A DNA stretch of 64,000 nt, taken from positions 186,001 to 250,000 of the forward strand of contig JAEDHK010000001.1 of NCBI GenBank assembly GCA_016297005.1, written 5' to 3'. Source of the DNA: Clostridia bacterium. GTDB taxonomy: Bacteria > Bacillota > Clostridia > Christensenellales > DTU072. Below the pieces are notes generated by a model. That model was not told where the DNA came from. It did not search any database and saw only the letters and a program-made list of their open reading frames with translations. The position numbers and the translations under genes are program-made. Each line of letters starts with the position of its first letter. Position 1 is the stretch's first letter. This document shows, piece by piece, positions 15,548 to 24,419 of the stretch.

Positions 15548-16546
15548 ATGGTTACGTTTGAAGGTTACGAAAGCAGAATCGAAAAGATCAACGCCTGCTT
15601 AAAAGAATATGGAATGAAAGACCTCGAAGAGGCGCGCGAAGTATGCCTTTCCAAAGGCGTAGATCCGGATAAGATCGTTCGCGGAGTGCAAAACATCTGC
15701 TTTGACAATGCCGTTTGGGCCTATACCCTCGGTTGTGCCATCGCCATCAAGAAAGGCTGCAAGAAAGCTGCCGACGCCGCTGAAGCTATCGGTATCGGTC
15801 TGCAAGCGTTTTGCGTGCCCGGTTCCGTCGCCGAAAACCGCAAAGTAGGTCAGGGCCACGGTAATCTCGCCGCCAAACTCTTACGTGAAGAAACCAAGTG
15901 CTTCGCTTTTGTTGCCGGTCACGAATCCTTTGCCGCCGCCGAAGGCGCCATCGGCATCGCCCGTAGCGCTAATAAAGTGCGTAAAGAACCTCTCCGCGTT
16001 ATCCTTAACGGTCTCGGAAAGGACGCCGCTTTCATTATCAGCCGTATCAATGGTTTTACTTACGTGCAGACCAAGTACGATCAGTTTAAGGACGAACTCA
16101 CTATCGTTAAAGAAACCGCTTACAGTAACGGCGAACGCGCTAAGGTCCGTTGTTACGGAGCCGACGACGTTAACGAAGGCGTTGCGATCATGATCAAAGA
16201 AGAAGTGGACGCCGGTATCACCGGAAACTCCACCAACCCGACGCGATTCCAACATCCCGTATCCGGAACCTATAAGAAATGGGCGCTCGAACACGGCAAG
16301 ACCTACTTCTCCGTTGCTTCCGGCGGCGGTACCGGTCGTACTCTCCACCCGGACAACATGGCTGCCGGTCCCGCTTCTTACGGCATGACCGATACCATGG
16401 GCCGTATGCACAGCGACGCGCAGTTCGCCGGTTCTTCTTCCGTGCCCGCGCACGTCGAAATGATGGGTCTGATCGGCATGGGTAACAACCCGATGGTCGG
16501 CGCGACCGTCAACTGTGCCGTTGCCGTCGAAGAAGGCATGAAATAA
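15548..16546 (+). CDS. GGGtGRT family protein
   Basis: About 332 residues. The name motif SGGGTGRTLHP is at about residues 258-268. Two in-frame ATGs lie at 15542 and 15548. The second is preferred because AAGGAGGT (15532-15539) is 9 bases from it but only 3 from the first. Other conserved-looking pieces are GQGHGNLAAKLL, FVAGHESFAAAEGAIG, SRINGFTYVQT and GNSTNPTRFQHPVSG. The several His and Cys residues and Gly-rich turns suggest a metal or nucleotide/cofactor site. Family function is not established. Its fixed place after an Fe-S scaffold gene suggests that it takes part in, or receives clusters from, Fe-S assembly. No signal peptide, so cytoplasmic. Confidence 0.9.
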   Translation: MVTFEGYESRIEKINACLKEYGMKDLEEAREVCLSKGVDPDKIVRGVQNICFDNAVWAYTLGCAIAIKKGCKKAADAAEAIGIGLQAFCVPGSVAENRKVGQGHGNLAAKLLREETKCFAFVAGHESFAAAEGAIGIARSANKVRKEPLRVILNGLGKDAAFIISRINGFTYVQTKYDQFKDELTIVKETAYSNGERAKVRCYGADDVNEGVAIMIKEEVDAGITGNSTNPTRFQHPVSGTYKKWALEHGKTYFSVASGGGTGRTLHPDNMAAGPASYGMTDTMGRMHSDAQFAGSSSVPAHVEMMGLIGMGNNPMVGATVNCAVAVEEGMK

Positions 16547-16569
16547 GCTCTGATATAGAGTAACTTTAC

Positions 16570-16662
16570 GGGCTTAAAAAACAATTATCGATATAACCGC
16601 AGAACGAGTGTTTTCTGTACAAAAATGCGGATATATGGGTAGAGTTTTTTGAGCCCTTTTTT
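16570..16662 (+). terminator. Large structured terminator after the GGGtGRT gene
   Basis: Outer stem GGGCTTAAAAAAC (16570-16582) / GTTTTTTGAGCCC (16644-16656) followed by six T. The 61-base loop holds a second stem, ATATAACCGCA / TGCGGATATAT. It is much longer than the other terminators here, so it may also be a small structured RNA. The rest of the 318-base gap to the next gene shows nothing else. Confidence 0.6.
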
Positions 16663-16864
16663 CTTGGAGACTTTGGCGAGTACGATCGTACACTTCCATA
16701 GCTATCACGAAAAGAATATAATCTGTCTCAGAACTTATTCGTTTGCTTTTTTTACGTAAATAAGGGACTTTTATTGGAGCAACAGATCCGGCGCTTAATA
16801 CAAAATCATATTTACCCTTGCGAATAAACGCGGTAAAATATACCTGTATGAGGGAAAGGAAAGA

Positions 16865-17308
16865 ATGAAAAAGTTACCTTTTTTTCTTAACTTTATTCTG
16901 CAATGCACGTGGGGAATTTTGCAGACGTTTTTGGGCGCGCTCCTTCTTTTATGGTGCGTGGTCGTATGCCGTGAGAAACCGTTCTTGTACGGAGATACGA
17001 TCGCGTGCGTTTTGCCCAACAAGTCGGGCAGTTTATCGTTGGGACTCTTTTTCTTTTTGCATCCGAAAGCAAAAGATAACGAATTTATTAAGCGTCACGA
17101 GTGGGGGCATACCAGGCAGTCGCTTATTTTAGGGCCGTTGTATCTTTTGATTATCGCGCTCCCCAGTGCGATTTGGTGCAACTGTTTTCGCCATTGTCGC
17201 CAAAAAAATGACGTAAGTTATTTCGTTTTATTTACAGAAAAATGGGCAAATAAGTGCGCCGCTCTACCTCTTATTCCGCCGAAAGAACAAGAGAAAGATA
17301 AGGACTGA
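16865..17308 (+). CDS. Small membrane protein with an HExxH motif
   Basis: 147 residues, AAGGAAAG ribosome site. Membrane segments at about 5-33 and 90-110, with a reentrant hydrophobic piece near 58-66. Between them lies RHEWGHTRQSLILGPLYLLI, an HExxH zinc-protease-type motif (H at about 78, E79 and H82) set in a short juxtamembrane helix, followed later by TEKWANKCA. The same compact arrangement, with a HE-GHT-QS-LGPLY core, is known from unnamed proteins of Clostridia and Bacteroidota. It may be a minimal metallopeptidase, but no third ligand can be assigned, so activity is unproven. It stands alone between the GGGtGRT terminator and the rpiB promoter. Confidence 0.7.
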   Translation: MKKLPFFLNFILQCTWGILQTFLGALLLLWCVVVCREKPFLYGDTIACVLPNKSGSLSLGLFFFLHPKAKDNEFIKRHEWGHTRQSLILGPLYLLIIALPSAIWCNCFRHCRQKNDVSYFVLFTEKWANKCAALPLIPPKEQEKDKD

Positions 17309-17365
17309 ACAAATTCGCGCGCGTATTAAAGATAACTTAATTATCACAAAATATAATATGATACT

Positions 17366-17394
17366 TGTCAACAAAGATAATTTTTGCTATACTG
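17366..17394 (+). promoter_or_regulatory. Sigma-A promoter of the rpiB/V-ATPase operon
   Basis: TTGTCA, 17 bases, TATACT, about 30 bases before rpiB. No promoter of similar quality was seen between rpiB and the ATPase genes. Confidence 0.75.
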
Positions 17395-17423
17395 AAACTA
17401 ATAAATAATGGGAGGAATTATTT

Positions 17424-17870
17424 ATGAAAGTAGCTATCGGATGCGACCATGGCGGTATTTCTTTAAAATCCGCTTGCATGGAAGCACTGGAAGAATTGGG
17501 CATCGATTACGTCGATGAGGGGACCTATACGGAAGAGAGCGTGGACTATCCCGATTATGCGGCGAAAGTTTGCCAGATGATACGTTCAGGCGAAGTGGAT
17601 AAAGGTATTCTTCTTTGCGGAACGGGTATCGGAATGGCAATTTCTGCCAATAAATTTAAGGGGATCCGTTGTGCGCACGTCGCCGACGAATATTGCGCCC
17701 AGATGGCTATCGAACATAATAATGCCAACGTGCTCGCAATGGGCGGCCGAATCACTTCGCCTGAGCAGGCAAAAAGATTTGTAAAAAAGTTTTTTACGAG
17801 CGAATTTGCGGGCGATCGTCATCAACGCCGCGTAGATAAGATCATCGCTTTGGAGAAAAAGGAGCTATAA
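17424..17870 (+). CDS. rpiB: Ribose-5-phosphate isomerase B
   Basis: Interconverts ribulose 5-phosphate and ribose 5-phosphate in the pentose phosphate pathway. RpiB signatures: GCDHGG (residues 6-11), the catalytic Cys in LLCGTGIGMAISANK (C65) and EHNNANVLAMGGR (97-109) with the ring-opening His. 148 residues is full length. GGGAGG ribosome site 9 bases upstream. Only 2 bases separate it from the first V-ATPase gene, so it is the promoter-proximal gene of that operon. There is no obvious metabolic link, and it may simply share expression. Confidence 0.96.
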   Translation: MKVAIGCDHGGISLKSACMEALEELGIDYVDEGTYTEESVDYPDYAAKVCQMIRSGEVDKGILLCGTGIGMAISANKFKGIRCAHVADEYCAQMAIEHNNANVLAMGGRITSPEQAKRFVKKFFTSEFAGDRHQRRVDKIIALEKKEL

Positions 17871-17872
17871 AA

Positions 17873-18193
17873 ATGATCCACGAAACGGTAGACGCTATTC
17901 TTGCCGCCGAAGAACAAGTGGCAAGAGACATTGCGCAAGCCACCGAGGATGCCAAAGAGTCCGTACAACAAGCCGAAAAAGAAGCGGAGAGAATACGTAC
18001 CGAAGTCGTAGCGCGCATGAAGGTCGAACGTAAAAAATCGGCCGAAGCGGCGATGGCGGATGGAGAAAAACAATATACGCAGATCCTCGCGAGCGGAAAA
18101 CAGAATGCTCAACTCTTATTGACCGCGACCGATCTCGGTCCGGCGGTCAGCTACATCAAAGAAAAGGTTACCGCAGCGTATGTCCATTGTTAA
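17873..18193 (+). CDS. V-type ATPase subunit G/H (peripheral stalk coiled coil)
   Basis: 106 residues, almost entirely a coiled coil rich in Glu, Ala and Lys (residues 5-80), which is the usual form of the stalk subunit that pairs with subunit E to hold the stator. It corresponds to NtpF of Enterococcus hirae by position, directly before subunit I. It begins 2 bases after rpiB, and its last 14 bases overlap the start of subunit I, which implies translational coupling. Sequence identity alone would be weak for such a low-complexity protein. The operon position makes the call. Confidence 0.85.
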   Translation: MIHETVDAILAAEEQVARDIAQATEDAKESVQQAEKEAERIRTEVVARMKVERKKSAEAAMADGEKQYTQILASGKQNAQLLLTATDLGPAVSYIKEKVTAAYVHC

Positions 18194-20198
18194 AATGAGG
18201 AAGATGAGTTTGGTCGCTCACAACAGCGAGCGAAACAAACTCCTCCGAATATTCATAAAAAACGGATGTATGGAGTTCGTCCGTAGTAAAAAAGCGGAAG
18301 AAAACGATCTTCAGGAATACTCCGATCGTATCGCCAGGATAGAAAGCAAACAGTATAAGATAGCGTTTGCTCTCTCGTTCCTGAAAGATACGGTCAAAAC
18401 GATTAATCTTTCTCAGGATTCTAAGAAGGACAAACTGACTTTCGATCTGAAAAAGGAAAATCGCCTTGTTTCTTACGAGGAATATATGGAGGCGGCCAAA
18501 GACGAAATGGAACTTTTGGCCAAAATCTCCGACATGGAAAAAATCAACGCGCGCCTGACCGACATCAAAAGCGAATCGGCGCGTATTAATTCTTTTATCG
18601 AACAAATTCGTATTTACAAAGATATCGCCATTCCTTTCGGCATAATCAAGGACACGCAAAAGACGTTCAGTCTTCTTGGCACGATACCTACCGATAAGAA
18701 AGAAGAATTGATATCTAAGTTGCCGCAGGCCGCCGAGATCGAGACGGCTACTTCGGATAAGGTAACCGCTGTGCTTCTGATCGCGCATAACGAGTACAAA
18801 GAAGAAATAACCTCTCTTCTGTCCTCTTGCGAATTTGTGCGAGCTTCGTTTGAATTTACTTGTTCCGCAGCCGAACAGATCGAAAGACTCGAACAAAAGT
18901 TGAGAGAGTTGGAAAAAGAGAGAGCGGTAAGCATTAACAAAGTAAAAAATTATTTGCAATACGGATCCGTTCTGAAAGTCATGTACGATTATTACGGATT
19001 GGAAATAGAAAAGGTACGCGCGCAGGCCGGATGTATGCGTACGCAAAAGGCCATCGTTATGGAAGGTTGGGTGCCTGTCGATAAAGAAAAGAAAATTGTG
19101 GCCGAAATAGAAAAAAACTGCTCGCGCGCAGAGGTGGAGTTCCGAGATCCGCTCCCGGAAGAGGTCCCACCCACCCTGACCCGCAATAATAAAGTCGTAT
19201 CGGCTTTCGACGGTATTACCGATATGTTCGGCGCGCCGAATTATCTGGAAAGAGATCCTAAGATTTTTGTGGCGTTTTATTACTTTTTGATATTCGGTTT
19301 CATGCTTGGAGACGCGGGATACGGTCTGATCATGGCAATAGCGTGTTTTCTGTTTACCGCTATTAAAAAACCGGTCAAAAACAGCGGACAAATGATTTTG
19401 ATGTTCGGTTTTTGCGGTCTCTCCACCGTTCTGTGGGGAGCTCTTTTCGGCGGTTGGTTCGGTATGACGCCGGCCTTTATGGATAAAGTGCATCTTTTTT
19501 GGTTTAAACCGCTCGAACAACCTCTTATTATGTTTGCTCTCGCTCTCGGCGTGGGATTACTTCAGATTGGTAACGGTTTTGCGCTGCACGGCGTCGCCAC
19601 TATTAAACAGGGCGGCGTCAAGAATATCCTGCTCGGCGTTTTAAAGGATTTCGGCTGGGTGGTAATGATAATAGGTTTGTTCCTGTTTTCGCCGTCGCTC
19701 CTTGCTTTCCTCGGTATCATCCAGGGCGAGCTTTCGCCGGCGGTAAATACTTGCGTACAAGCGGGTATGTACGTTGCGCTTATCGGCGCGGCTATGATGC
19801 TCCTTTCCGGTCTGGTGGGCAAGAAGAATCCCGTTAAGGCGGTCGGCGGCGTGCTTAGCAATGCATACGGCGCCATCAACGTCGTCAGCGACTTGTTGTC
19901 CTATTCTCGTCTGTTCGGCCTTGGCCTTACGTCCGGGGTTATCGGATACGTGGTCAATATGCTTGCGTACGACGTCATTGTGGTCATGTTTTGCGGCGGA
20001 CAATGGTTCGGATGGCTCATTGCCGTACCCGTTCTTGTGATCGGCCACGTCTTTAACCTTGCAATCAACCTTCTCGGCGCATACGTTCACGACTCTCGTT
20101 TGCAATATATCGAGTTCTTCGGACGTTTCTATGAGGGGAGCGGTCATGCCTATAAACCGATCGGTTCGGGCGTAAAATATACTTATATTGATAATTAA
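18180..20198 (+). CDS. V-type ATPase subunit I (a-subunit, membrane stator)
   Basis: 672 residues. The N-terminal cytoplasmic half (1-340) has two long coiled-coil stretches that contact the peripheral stalks. The C-terminal half holds about seven to eight membrane helices, beginning YFLIFGFMLGDAGYGLIMAI, the hallmark of this family, and including LSYSRLFGLGLTSGVIGYVV, where the buried Arg essential for ion transfer is expected. The end HVFNLAINLLGAYVHDSRLQ is the conserved C-terminal motif. Equivalent to NtpI. Length is normal. The start overlaps the preceding gene by 14 bases. A second ATG 15 bases in is possible, but has no better ribosome site. Confidence 0.96.
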   Translation: MSIVKMRKMSLVAHNSERNKLLRIFIKNGCMEFVRSKKAEENDLQEYSDRIARIESKQYKIAFALSFLKDTVKTINLSQDSKKDKLTFDLKKENRLVSYEEYMEAAKDEMELLAKISDMEKINARLTDIKSESARINSFIEQIRIYKDIAIPFGIIKDTQKTFSLLGTIPTDKKEELISKLPQAAEIETATSDKVTAVLLIAHNEYKEEITSLLSSCEFVRASFEFTCSAAEQIERLEQKLRELEKERAVSINKVKNYLQYGSVLKVMYDYYGLEIEKVRAQAGCMRTQKAIVMEGWVPVDKEKKIVAEIEKNCSRAEVEFRDPLPEEVPPTLTRNNKVVSAFDGITDMFGAPNYLERDPKIFVAFYYFLIFGFMLGDAGYGLIMAIACFLFTAIKKPVKNSGQMILMFGFCGLSTVLWGALFGGWFGMTPAFMDKVHLFWFKPLEQPLIMFALALGVGLLQIGNGFALHGVATIKQGGVKNILLGVLKDFGWVVMIIGLFLFSPSLLAFLGIIQGELSPAVNTCVQAGMYVALIGAAMMLLSGLVGKKNPVKAVGGVLSNAYGAINVVSDLLSYSRLFGLGLTSGVIGYVVNMLAYDVIVVMFCGGQWFGWLIAVPVLVIGHVFNLAINLLGAYVHDSRLQYIEFFGRFYEGSGHAYKPIGSGVKYTYIDN

Positions 20199-20231
20199 TA
20201 AAATAAACCATTAAACTTAGGAGGTTTAATT

Positions 20232-20735
20232 ATGGAATTTTTAGGAACAGCATTGGCTTTGGCAGGGGTCGCAATCGCAGTTGCGCTCAGCGGCGTCGGT
20301 TCCTCTATCGGCGTTGCCAACGCCGGTAAAGCGGCGGCGGGCGTTACGGCGGAAGATCCGGATAAGTTCATGAAGTGTCTTATCCTGCAACTTCTCCCGG
20401 CTACGCAGGGTATTTACGGCTTTATCGTCGGCTTCCTCGGCATTATTAAGCTCAATGCGTTTAACGGTTTTGTGATCAGTGTACAAGACGGCGTTAACGC
20501 TTATATGTCCACCGCCGGCGGTCTCGGTATTCTCTTCTCTTGTTTGCCTATTGCAATCGGCGGTCTTATGAGTGCCGTGCACCAAGGTAACGTTGCGGTG
20601 TCCGCTATCGGTCTTGTTGCCAAGCGCCCGGAAGAAAGTACCAAAGGTATGCTTATGACGGCTATGGTAGAAACGTATGCTCTTCTTGCCTTCCTGATTT
20701 CTTTCTTGGCTGTATTTATTCCGCAGTGGGCATAG
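20232..20735 (+). CDS. V-type ATPase subunit K (double-hairpin rotor proteolipid), Na+-type binding site
   Basis: 167 residues with four membrane helices, two fused c-subunit hairpins as in E. hirae NtpK. TM2 has LLPATQGIYGF (L55, T58, Q59, Y62) and no carboxylate. TM4 carries the single ion-binding Glu (E147 in MVETYALLAF). Q118 in AVHQGN lies before TM4. These six residues match, with a constant offset, the NtpK Na+ ligands known as L61, T64, Q65, Y68, Q110 and E139, so Na+ translocation is predicted. One carboxylate per four helices is typical of rotors adapted to ATP-driven pumping. Start chosen at 20232 after TAGGAGG. Followed 16 bases later by subunit E. Confidence 0.96.
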   Translation: MEFLGTALALAGVAIAVALSGVGSSIGVANAGKAAAGVTAEDPDKFMKCLILQLLPATQGIYGFIVGFLGIIKLNAFNGFVISVQDGVNAYMSTAGGLGILFSCLPIAIGGLMSAVHQGNVAVSAIGLVAKRPEESTKGMLMTAMVETYALLAFLISFLAVFIPQWA

Positions 20736-20751
20736 TCGCATAGGAGAAAAA

Positions 20752-21330
20752 ATGAGCGGAAAAGACGCTATTATAGAAAAGATTCGTTCCGACGCAAAAG
20801 ATATTATTATCGGAATCTCGGAAGAAGCAAACAGAAAGGGAATGGAATTAATTCATAACGCCCAGAACGACGCAAAGCTGTATTCGGACCGTCAGATGGC
20901 CGAGTCTTACGCCGAACGCGACGAAATCGTTCGTCGGCGTATTACCGTTGCCAATCTGGAAGTGAAAAAAGTCCTTCTTGCGGCCAAACAACAGCTTCTT
21001 ACGCAGGCTTTTGAGAAAGCATGCGAAGAGATCCGCGCCGACAAAGCAGGGTACGAAAACCTTCTTATCGGTATGATGGGATGTGCCGATGACGGCGACG
21101 AAGTTACCTTCTCGTCAAACGATCGGGATCTTGTTACCGAAGAATGGTTTGAATCGGCGATGAAAAAAGCCGGAAAGAAGCTGACTAAGAATCCCTCTTT
21201 CGGCGATTTTTCCGGCGGGATACTGATCTCGGGAAAGGGCAGCGATAAAAACTTTACGTTAGAAGTGGAATTATCGGGCGTGCGTGAAGAATATGAACCG
21301 CAGATCGCCAAGTTGATTTTCGGAGAATAA
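20752..21330 (+). CDS. V-type ATPase subunit E (peripheral stalk)
   Basis: 192 residues. The N-terminal 100 residues form a long charged helix, which pairs with the G/H subunit. The C-terminal half is a globular head, ending FTLEVELSGVREEYEPQIAK and a final LIFGE, a family-typical end that binds the catalytic A/B head. Immediate junction to subunit C, with no gap between stop and start (TAA then ATG). Confidence 0.92.
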   Translation: MSGKDAIIEKIRSDAKDIIIGISEEANRKGMELIHNAQNDAKLYSDRQMAESYAERDEIVRRRITVANLEVKKVLLAAKQQLLTQAFEKACEEIRADKAGYENLLIGMMGCADDGDEVTFSSNDRDLVTEEWFESAMKKAGKKLTKNPSFGDFSGGILISGKGSDKNFTLEVELSGVREEYEPQIAKLIFGE

Positions 21331-22302
21331 ATGAGTAAAAAAGAAGGCTTGATTTTCGCCAATGCGCGCGCTAAATCAAAAGAGAACAATTTGATGAGCG
21401 AAGAACGTCTCCACCGTATCGTAGAGTCGAAAACGGTGGCCGACGCTATGCGCGTTCTTGCGGAAATGAACTATGCCGGAGGAATGAGCGTGGAAGGAGA
21501 GGATTTTTATTCTCTTCTCAGCGAAGAAGAACGCCTCGCTACCGCTTTCGTTACCGAAGCCGCGCCCAAGGGGATCGGATTTGAGTGTTTCTTTATGCGG
21601 AACGACTACCATAACGCGAAAGTCCTTTTGAAAGTCAAATATGGTAATATAGAAGATTTCTCCGAGATGATTCTTCCGGATGGCAATATCTCTTTTGCGG
21701 AATTAAAACGTCGATTTGAAGAAGGAAAGACCGATTTCGATCCGTTTTTAGATGGTGCGGTTAAGAAGATAGAACGTCTTTTTGCAGAAGGAAAGGGTAC
21801 GCCCCGAATTATCGACGTGGAGATAGATAAGGCGATGTACGAGAACATCAAGAGCCGTATGCGCGATTGCGACGCTTGCATTCGTCATTATTTCGAGGCG
21901 CAAGCGGATCTTATCAATATAGAAAGCTGGATCCGTTGTCACAGGATCGGCCCGGCTCTTTTCGAGAGTGGGTTTTTGACGGGCGGAACAATATCTTACA
22001 AACAATTTTGCGATTGTAAGGGAGAAACGGAAAAATTCTTGAAGCTGGTTTCTTCGACAGAGTACAAACCGTTCGTGGAAAAGTTACAGGACAGCCTGAC
22101 CGTCTATGAAACGGCGAGGGACGACTTCTTATTGAAGATTATTTCCAAAGACAAGGCCGATATGTTTTCGGTCGCTCCGGTGCTCGGCTATTATCTGGCT
22201 AAAATAAACGAAGTCAGGATTCTGCGCGTCGTTTTGGTTTCGATTAAAAATAAAGTCGCGCCGGAAGAAATGAAAAAGAGAGTGAGGGCGCTTTATGCTT
22301 AA
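21331..22302 (+). CDS. V-type ATPase subunit C (d-type central stalk cap)
   Basis: 323 residues, mostly helical, with the three-fold pseudo-repeat of the AC39/NtpC family. The family end motif VAPVLGYYLAKINEVRILRV-like stretch is visible (residues about 282-301). It connects the rotating central stalk to the K ring. Starts right after subunit E and overlaps subunit F by 8 bases. Confidence 0.92.
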   Translation: MSKKEGLIFANARAKSKENNLMSEERLHRIVESKTVADAMRVLAEMNYAGGMSVEGEDFYSLLSEEERLATAFVTEAAPKGIGFECFFMRNDYHNAKVLLKVKYGNIEDFSEMILPDGNISFAELKRRFEEGKTDFDPFLDGAVKKIERLFAEGKGTPRIIDVEIDKAMYENIKSRMRDCDACIRHYFEAQADLINIESWIRCHRIGPALFESGFLTGGTISYKQFCDCKGETEKFLKLVSSTEYKPFVEKLQDSLTVYETARDDFLLKIISKDKADMFSVAPVLGYYLAKINEVRILRVVLVSIKNKVAPEEMKKRVRALYA

Positions 22303-22615
22303 TAATAAAATTGCCGTTATTGGAGATAAAGACAGCATTCTCGCGTTTAAGGCGGTCGGCGCCGACGTGTTTTCCGTCAAGGATAAATTTGACGCAGAAG
22401 AAACGGTCAAGAGACTTGCGCGCACCTATGCGGTCATCTTTATTTCAGAGGATATCGCAGCGCAAATCGAAGAGATTACCGATCGTTATAAATCTCGGCC
22501 CTTTCCGGCGGTCATACCCATCCCTACAGCGTCCGGGAGTACCGGTTACGGCATGTCGGGCATCGGTAAAAACGTGGAAAAAGCCATAGGATCGGATATA
22601 TTAAACAAGAAATAA
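22295..22615 (+). CDS. V-type ATPase subunit F (central stalk)
   Basis: 106 residues with the small alpha/beta fold of NtpG/subunit F: KIAVIGDKDSILAFKAVGAD at the start, AVIFISEDIA in the middle, PFPAVIPIPTASGSTGYG toward the end. Starts inside the end of subunit C (8-base overlap). It binds subunit D in the rotor shaft. It is the E. hirae NtpG counterpart by order. Confidence 0.94.
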   Translation: MLNNKIAVIGDKDSILAFKAVGADVFSVKDKFDAEETVKRLARTYAVIFISEDIAAQIEEITDRYKSRPFPAVIPIPTASGSTGYGMSGIGKNVEKAIGSDILNKK

Positions 22616-22645
22616 AAAACATCCCTTTAAAAAGGAGAGAGATAA

Positions 22646-24409
22646 ATGAGCGAAGTAAAAGGAAAGGTCATCAAAGTCAGCGGACCTCTGATCGTTGCGG
22701 GAGGCATGAGTGACTGTAAAATGTTCGACGTCGTTAAGGTCGCTTCTTCCCATCTGATCGGCGAAGTCATAGAACTGAGAGGGGATAAGGCTTCTATTCA
22801 GGTTTATGAAGAAACGGGCGGCATCGGTCCGGGCGAAGAAGTCGTATCTACCGGAGCGCCTTTGAGCGTAGAGCTCGGGCCCGGCTTGATAGAATCTATG
22901 TTCGACGGCATCCAGAGACCTTTGAATAAAATGAGAGAAAAGGGCGGCGATCGTATCGCCCGCGGCGTAGAAGTGACTGCGCTCGACCACGATAAAAAAT
23001 GGAAGTTTAATCCCACCGCCAAGGTAGGCGACAGATTGGAACCGGGCGACGAAGTAGGTTACGTACAAGAAAACGTTCTCGTCCGTCACTCTATTATGAT
23101 CCCCGTGGGTACCGCGGGAGAATTAATCTCGGTAAACGACGGAGAATACACCATCGACGAGCCTATCGCCAAGATCCGCATGGACAGCGGCGAGGTTAAG
23201 GACGTGATCATGCTTCAACGTTGCGCCGTACGTAAAGGACGTCCTTATAAAGAAAAACTTTCGCCCTCGATGCCCCTTGTTACCGGACAGCGAGTTATCG
23301 ATACCTTGTTCCCCATTACAAAGGGCGGTGTTGCAGCCGTTCCCGGACCGTTCGGAAGCGGGAAGACGGTCGTTCAGCACCAGCTCGCTAAGTGGGCCGA
23401 CGCCGAGATCATCGTGTACGTCGGTTGTGGCGAACGCGGCAACGAAATGACCGACGTTCTGAACGAATTTCCGGAGCTTATCGACCCTAAAACGGGAGAA
23501 CCGCTCATGAAGAGAACAATCCTCATCGCCAACACCTCCGATATGCCGGTTGCCGCGCGTGAAGCAAGTATTTATACCGGTATTACCATTGCGGAGTACT
23601 TCCGGGACATGGGTTATAACGTTGCCATCATGGCCGACTCCACTTCTCGTTGGGCCGAAGCCTTGCGTGAAATGAGCGGACGTCTGGAAGAAATGCCGGG
23701 CGAAGAAGGATACCCTGCCTACCTGTCCAGCCGGCTTGCCGAGTTCTACGAAAGAGCCGGTCTCGTCAAGGTTCTCGGACAAACGGGAAAAACGGGTAGC
23801 GTCACTGCCATCGGCGCCGTCAGCCCGCCCGGAGGCGACCTCTCCGAACCGGTCAGCCAGGCGACTCTGCGTATCGTAAAAGTCTTTTGGGGACTGAGCG
23901 CTTCGCTCGCATATAAACGTCACTTCCCGGCCATCGACTGGTTACAAAGTTATTCTCTCTACGCCGGGCGTATGGAGGAGTGGTACGATCAGAATATCGG
24001 CTCCGAGTGGAATCCGCTGCGGAAGCGCATTATGGCCATTTTGCAGGAAGAAGCAGGGCTTGACGAGATCGTTCGTCTTGTCGGCATGGACGCTTTGGGC
24101 GCCAAAGATCGCTTGACGATGGAAGTCGCCAAGACCATCAGAGAAGACTACCTGCATCAAAACGCATTCCACGAAATCGACACGTATGCGTCCCTGAATA
24201 AGCAACTTCGGATGCTCAAACTCATTAATTTGTTCTATAATCTCGGACTCTCCGCTTTGCGAGAAAACGTTGATATCGAAGACATCGTCGAGTTGCCCGT
24301 ACGCGAGCAGATCGGCCGCGCCAAGTACATCGACGAGAAGACGGAAATGGATAAATTCGACGCGATCGAATCGGAAATCAAAAAAGAGTTCAACGATCTG
24401 ATCGGATAG
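22646..24409 (+). CDS. V-type ATPase catalytic subunit A
   Basis: 587 residues. ATP hydrolysis takes place here. Walker A GPFGSGKT is at 234-241, and the long non-homologous insertion that separates V/A-type A subunits from F-type beta lies about residues 110-185. Other marks are GCGERGNEMTDVL, MADSTSRWAEALREMSGRLE and SPPGGDLSEPVSQATLRIVK. Strong AAAGGAGAGAG ribosome site. The 30-base gap before it is the largest inside the operon after the I/K gap, and no promoter is seen in it. No inserted intein. Confidence 0.98.
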   Translation: MSEVKGKVIKVSGPLIVAGGMSDCKMFDVVKVASSHLIGEVIELRGDKASIQVYEETGGIGPGEEVVSTGAPLSVELGPGLIESMFDGIQRPLNKMREKGGDRIARGVEVTALDHDKKWKFNPTAKVGDRLEPGDEVGYVQENVLVRHSIMIPVGTAGELISVNDGEYTIDEPIAKIRMDSGEVKDVIMLQRCAVRKGRPYKEKLSPSMPLVTGQRVIDTLFPITKGGVAAVPGPFGSGKTVVQHQLAKWADAEIIVYVGCGERGNEMTDVLNEFPELIDPKTGEPLMKRTILIANTSDMPVAAREASIYTGITIAEYFRDMGYNVAIMADSTSRWAEALREMSGRLEEMPGEEGYPAYLSSRLAEFYERAGLVKVLGQTGKTGSVTAIGAVSPPGGDLSEPVSQATLRIVKVFWGLSASLAYKRHFPAIDWLQSYSLYAGRMEEWYDQNIGSEWNPLRKRIMAILQEEAGLDEIVRLVGMDALGAKDRLTMEVAKTIREDYLHQNAFHEIDTYASLNKQLRMLKLINLFYNLGLSALRENVDIEDIVELPVREQIGRAKYIDEKTEMDKFDAIESEIKKEFNDLIG

Positions 24410-24419
24410 GAGGATAAGT

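Noticed and set aside
15881..16453. Minus-strand frame of 190 codons inside the GGGtGRT gene
   Set aside because: Antisense shadow of a well-supported gene. No ribosome site.
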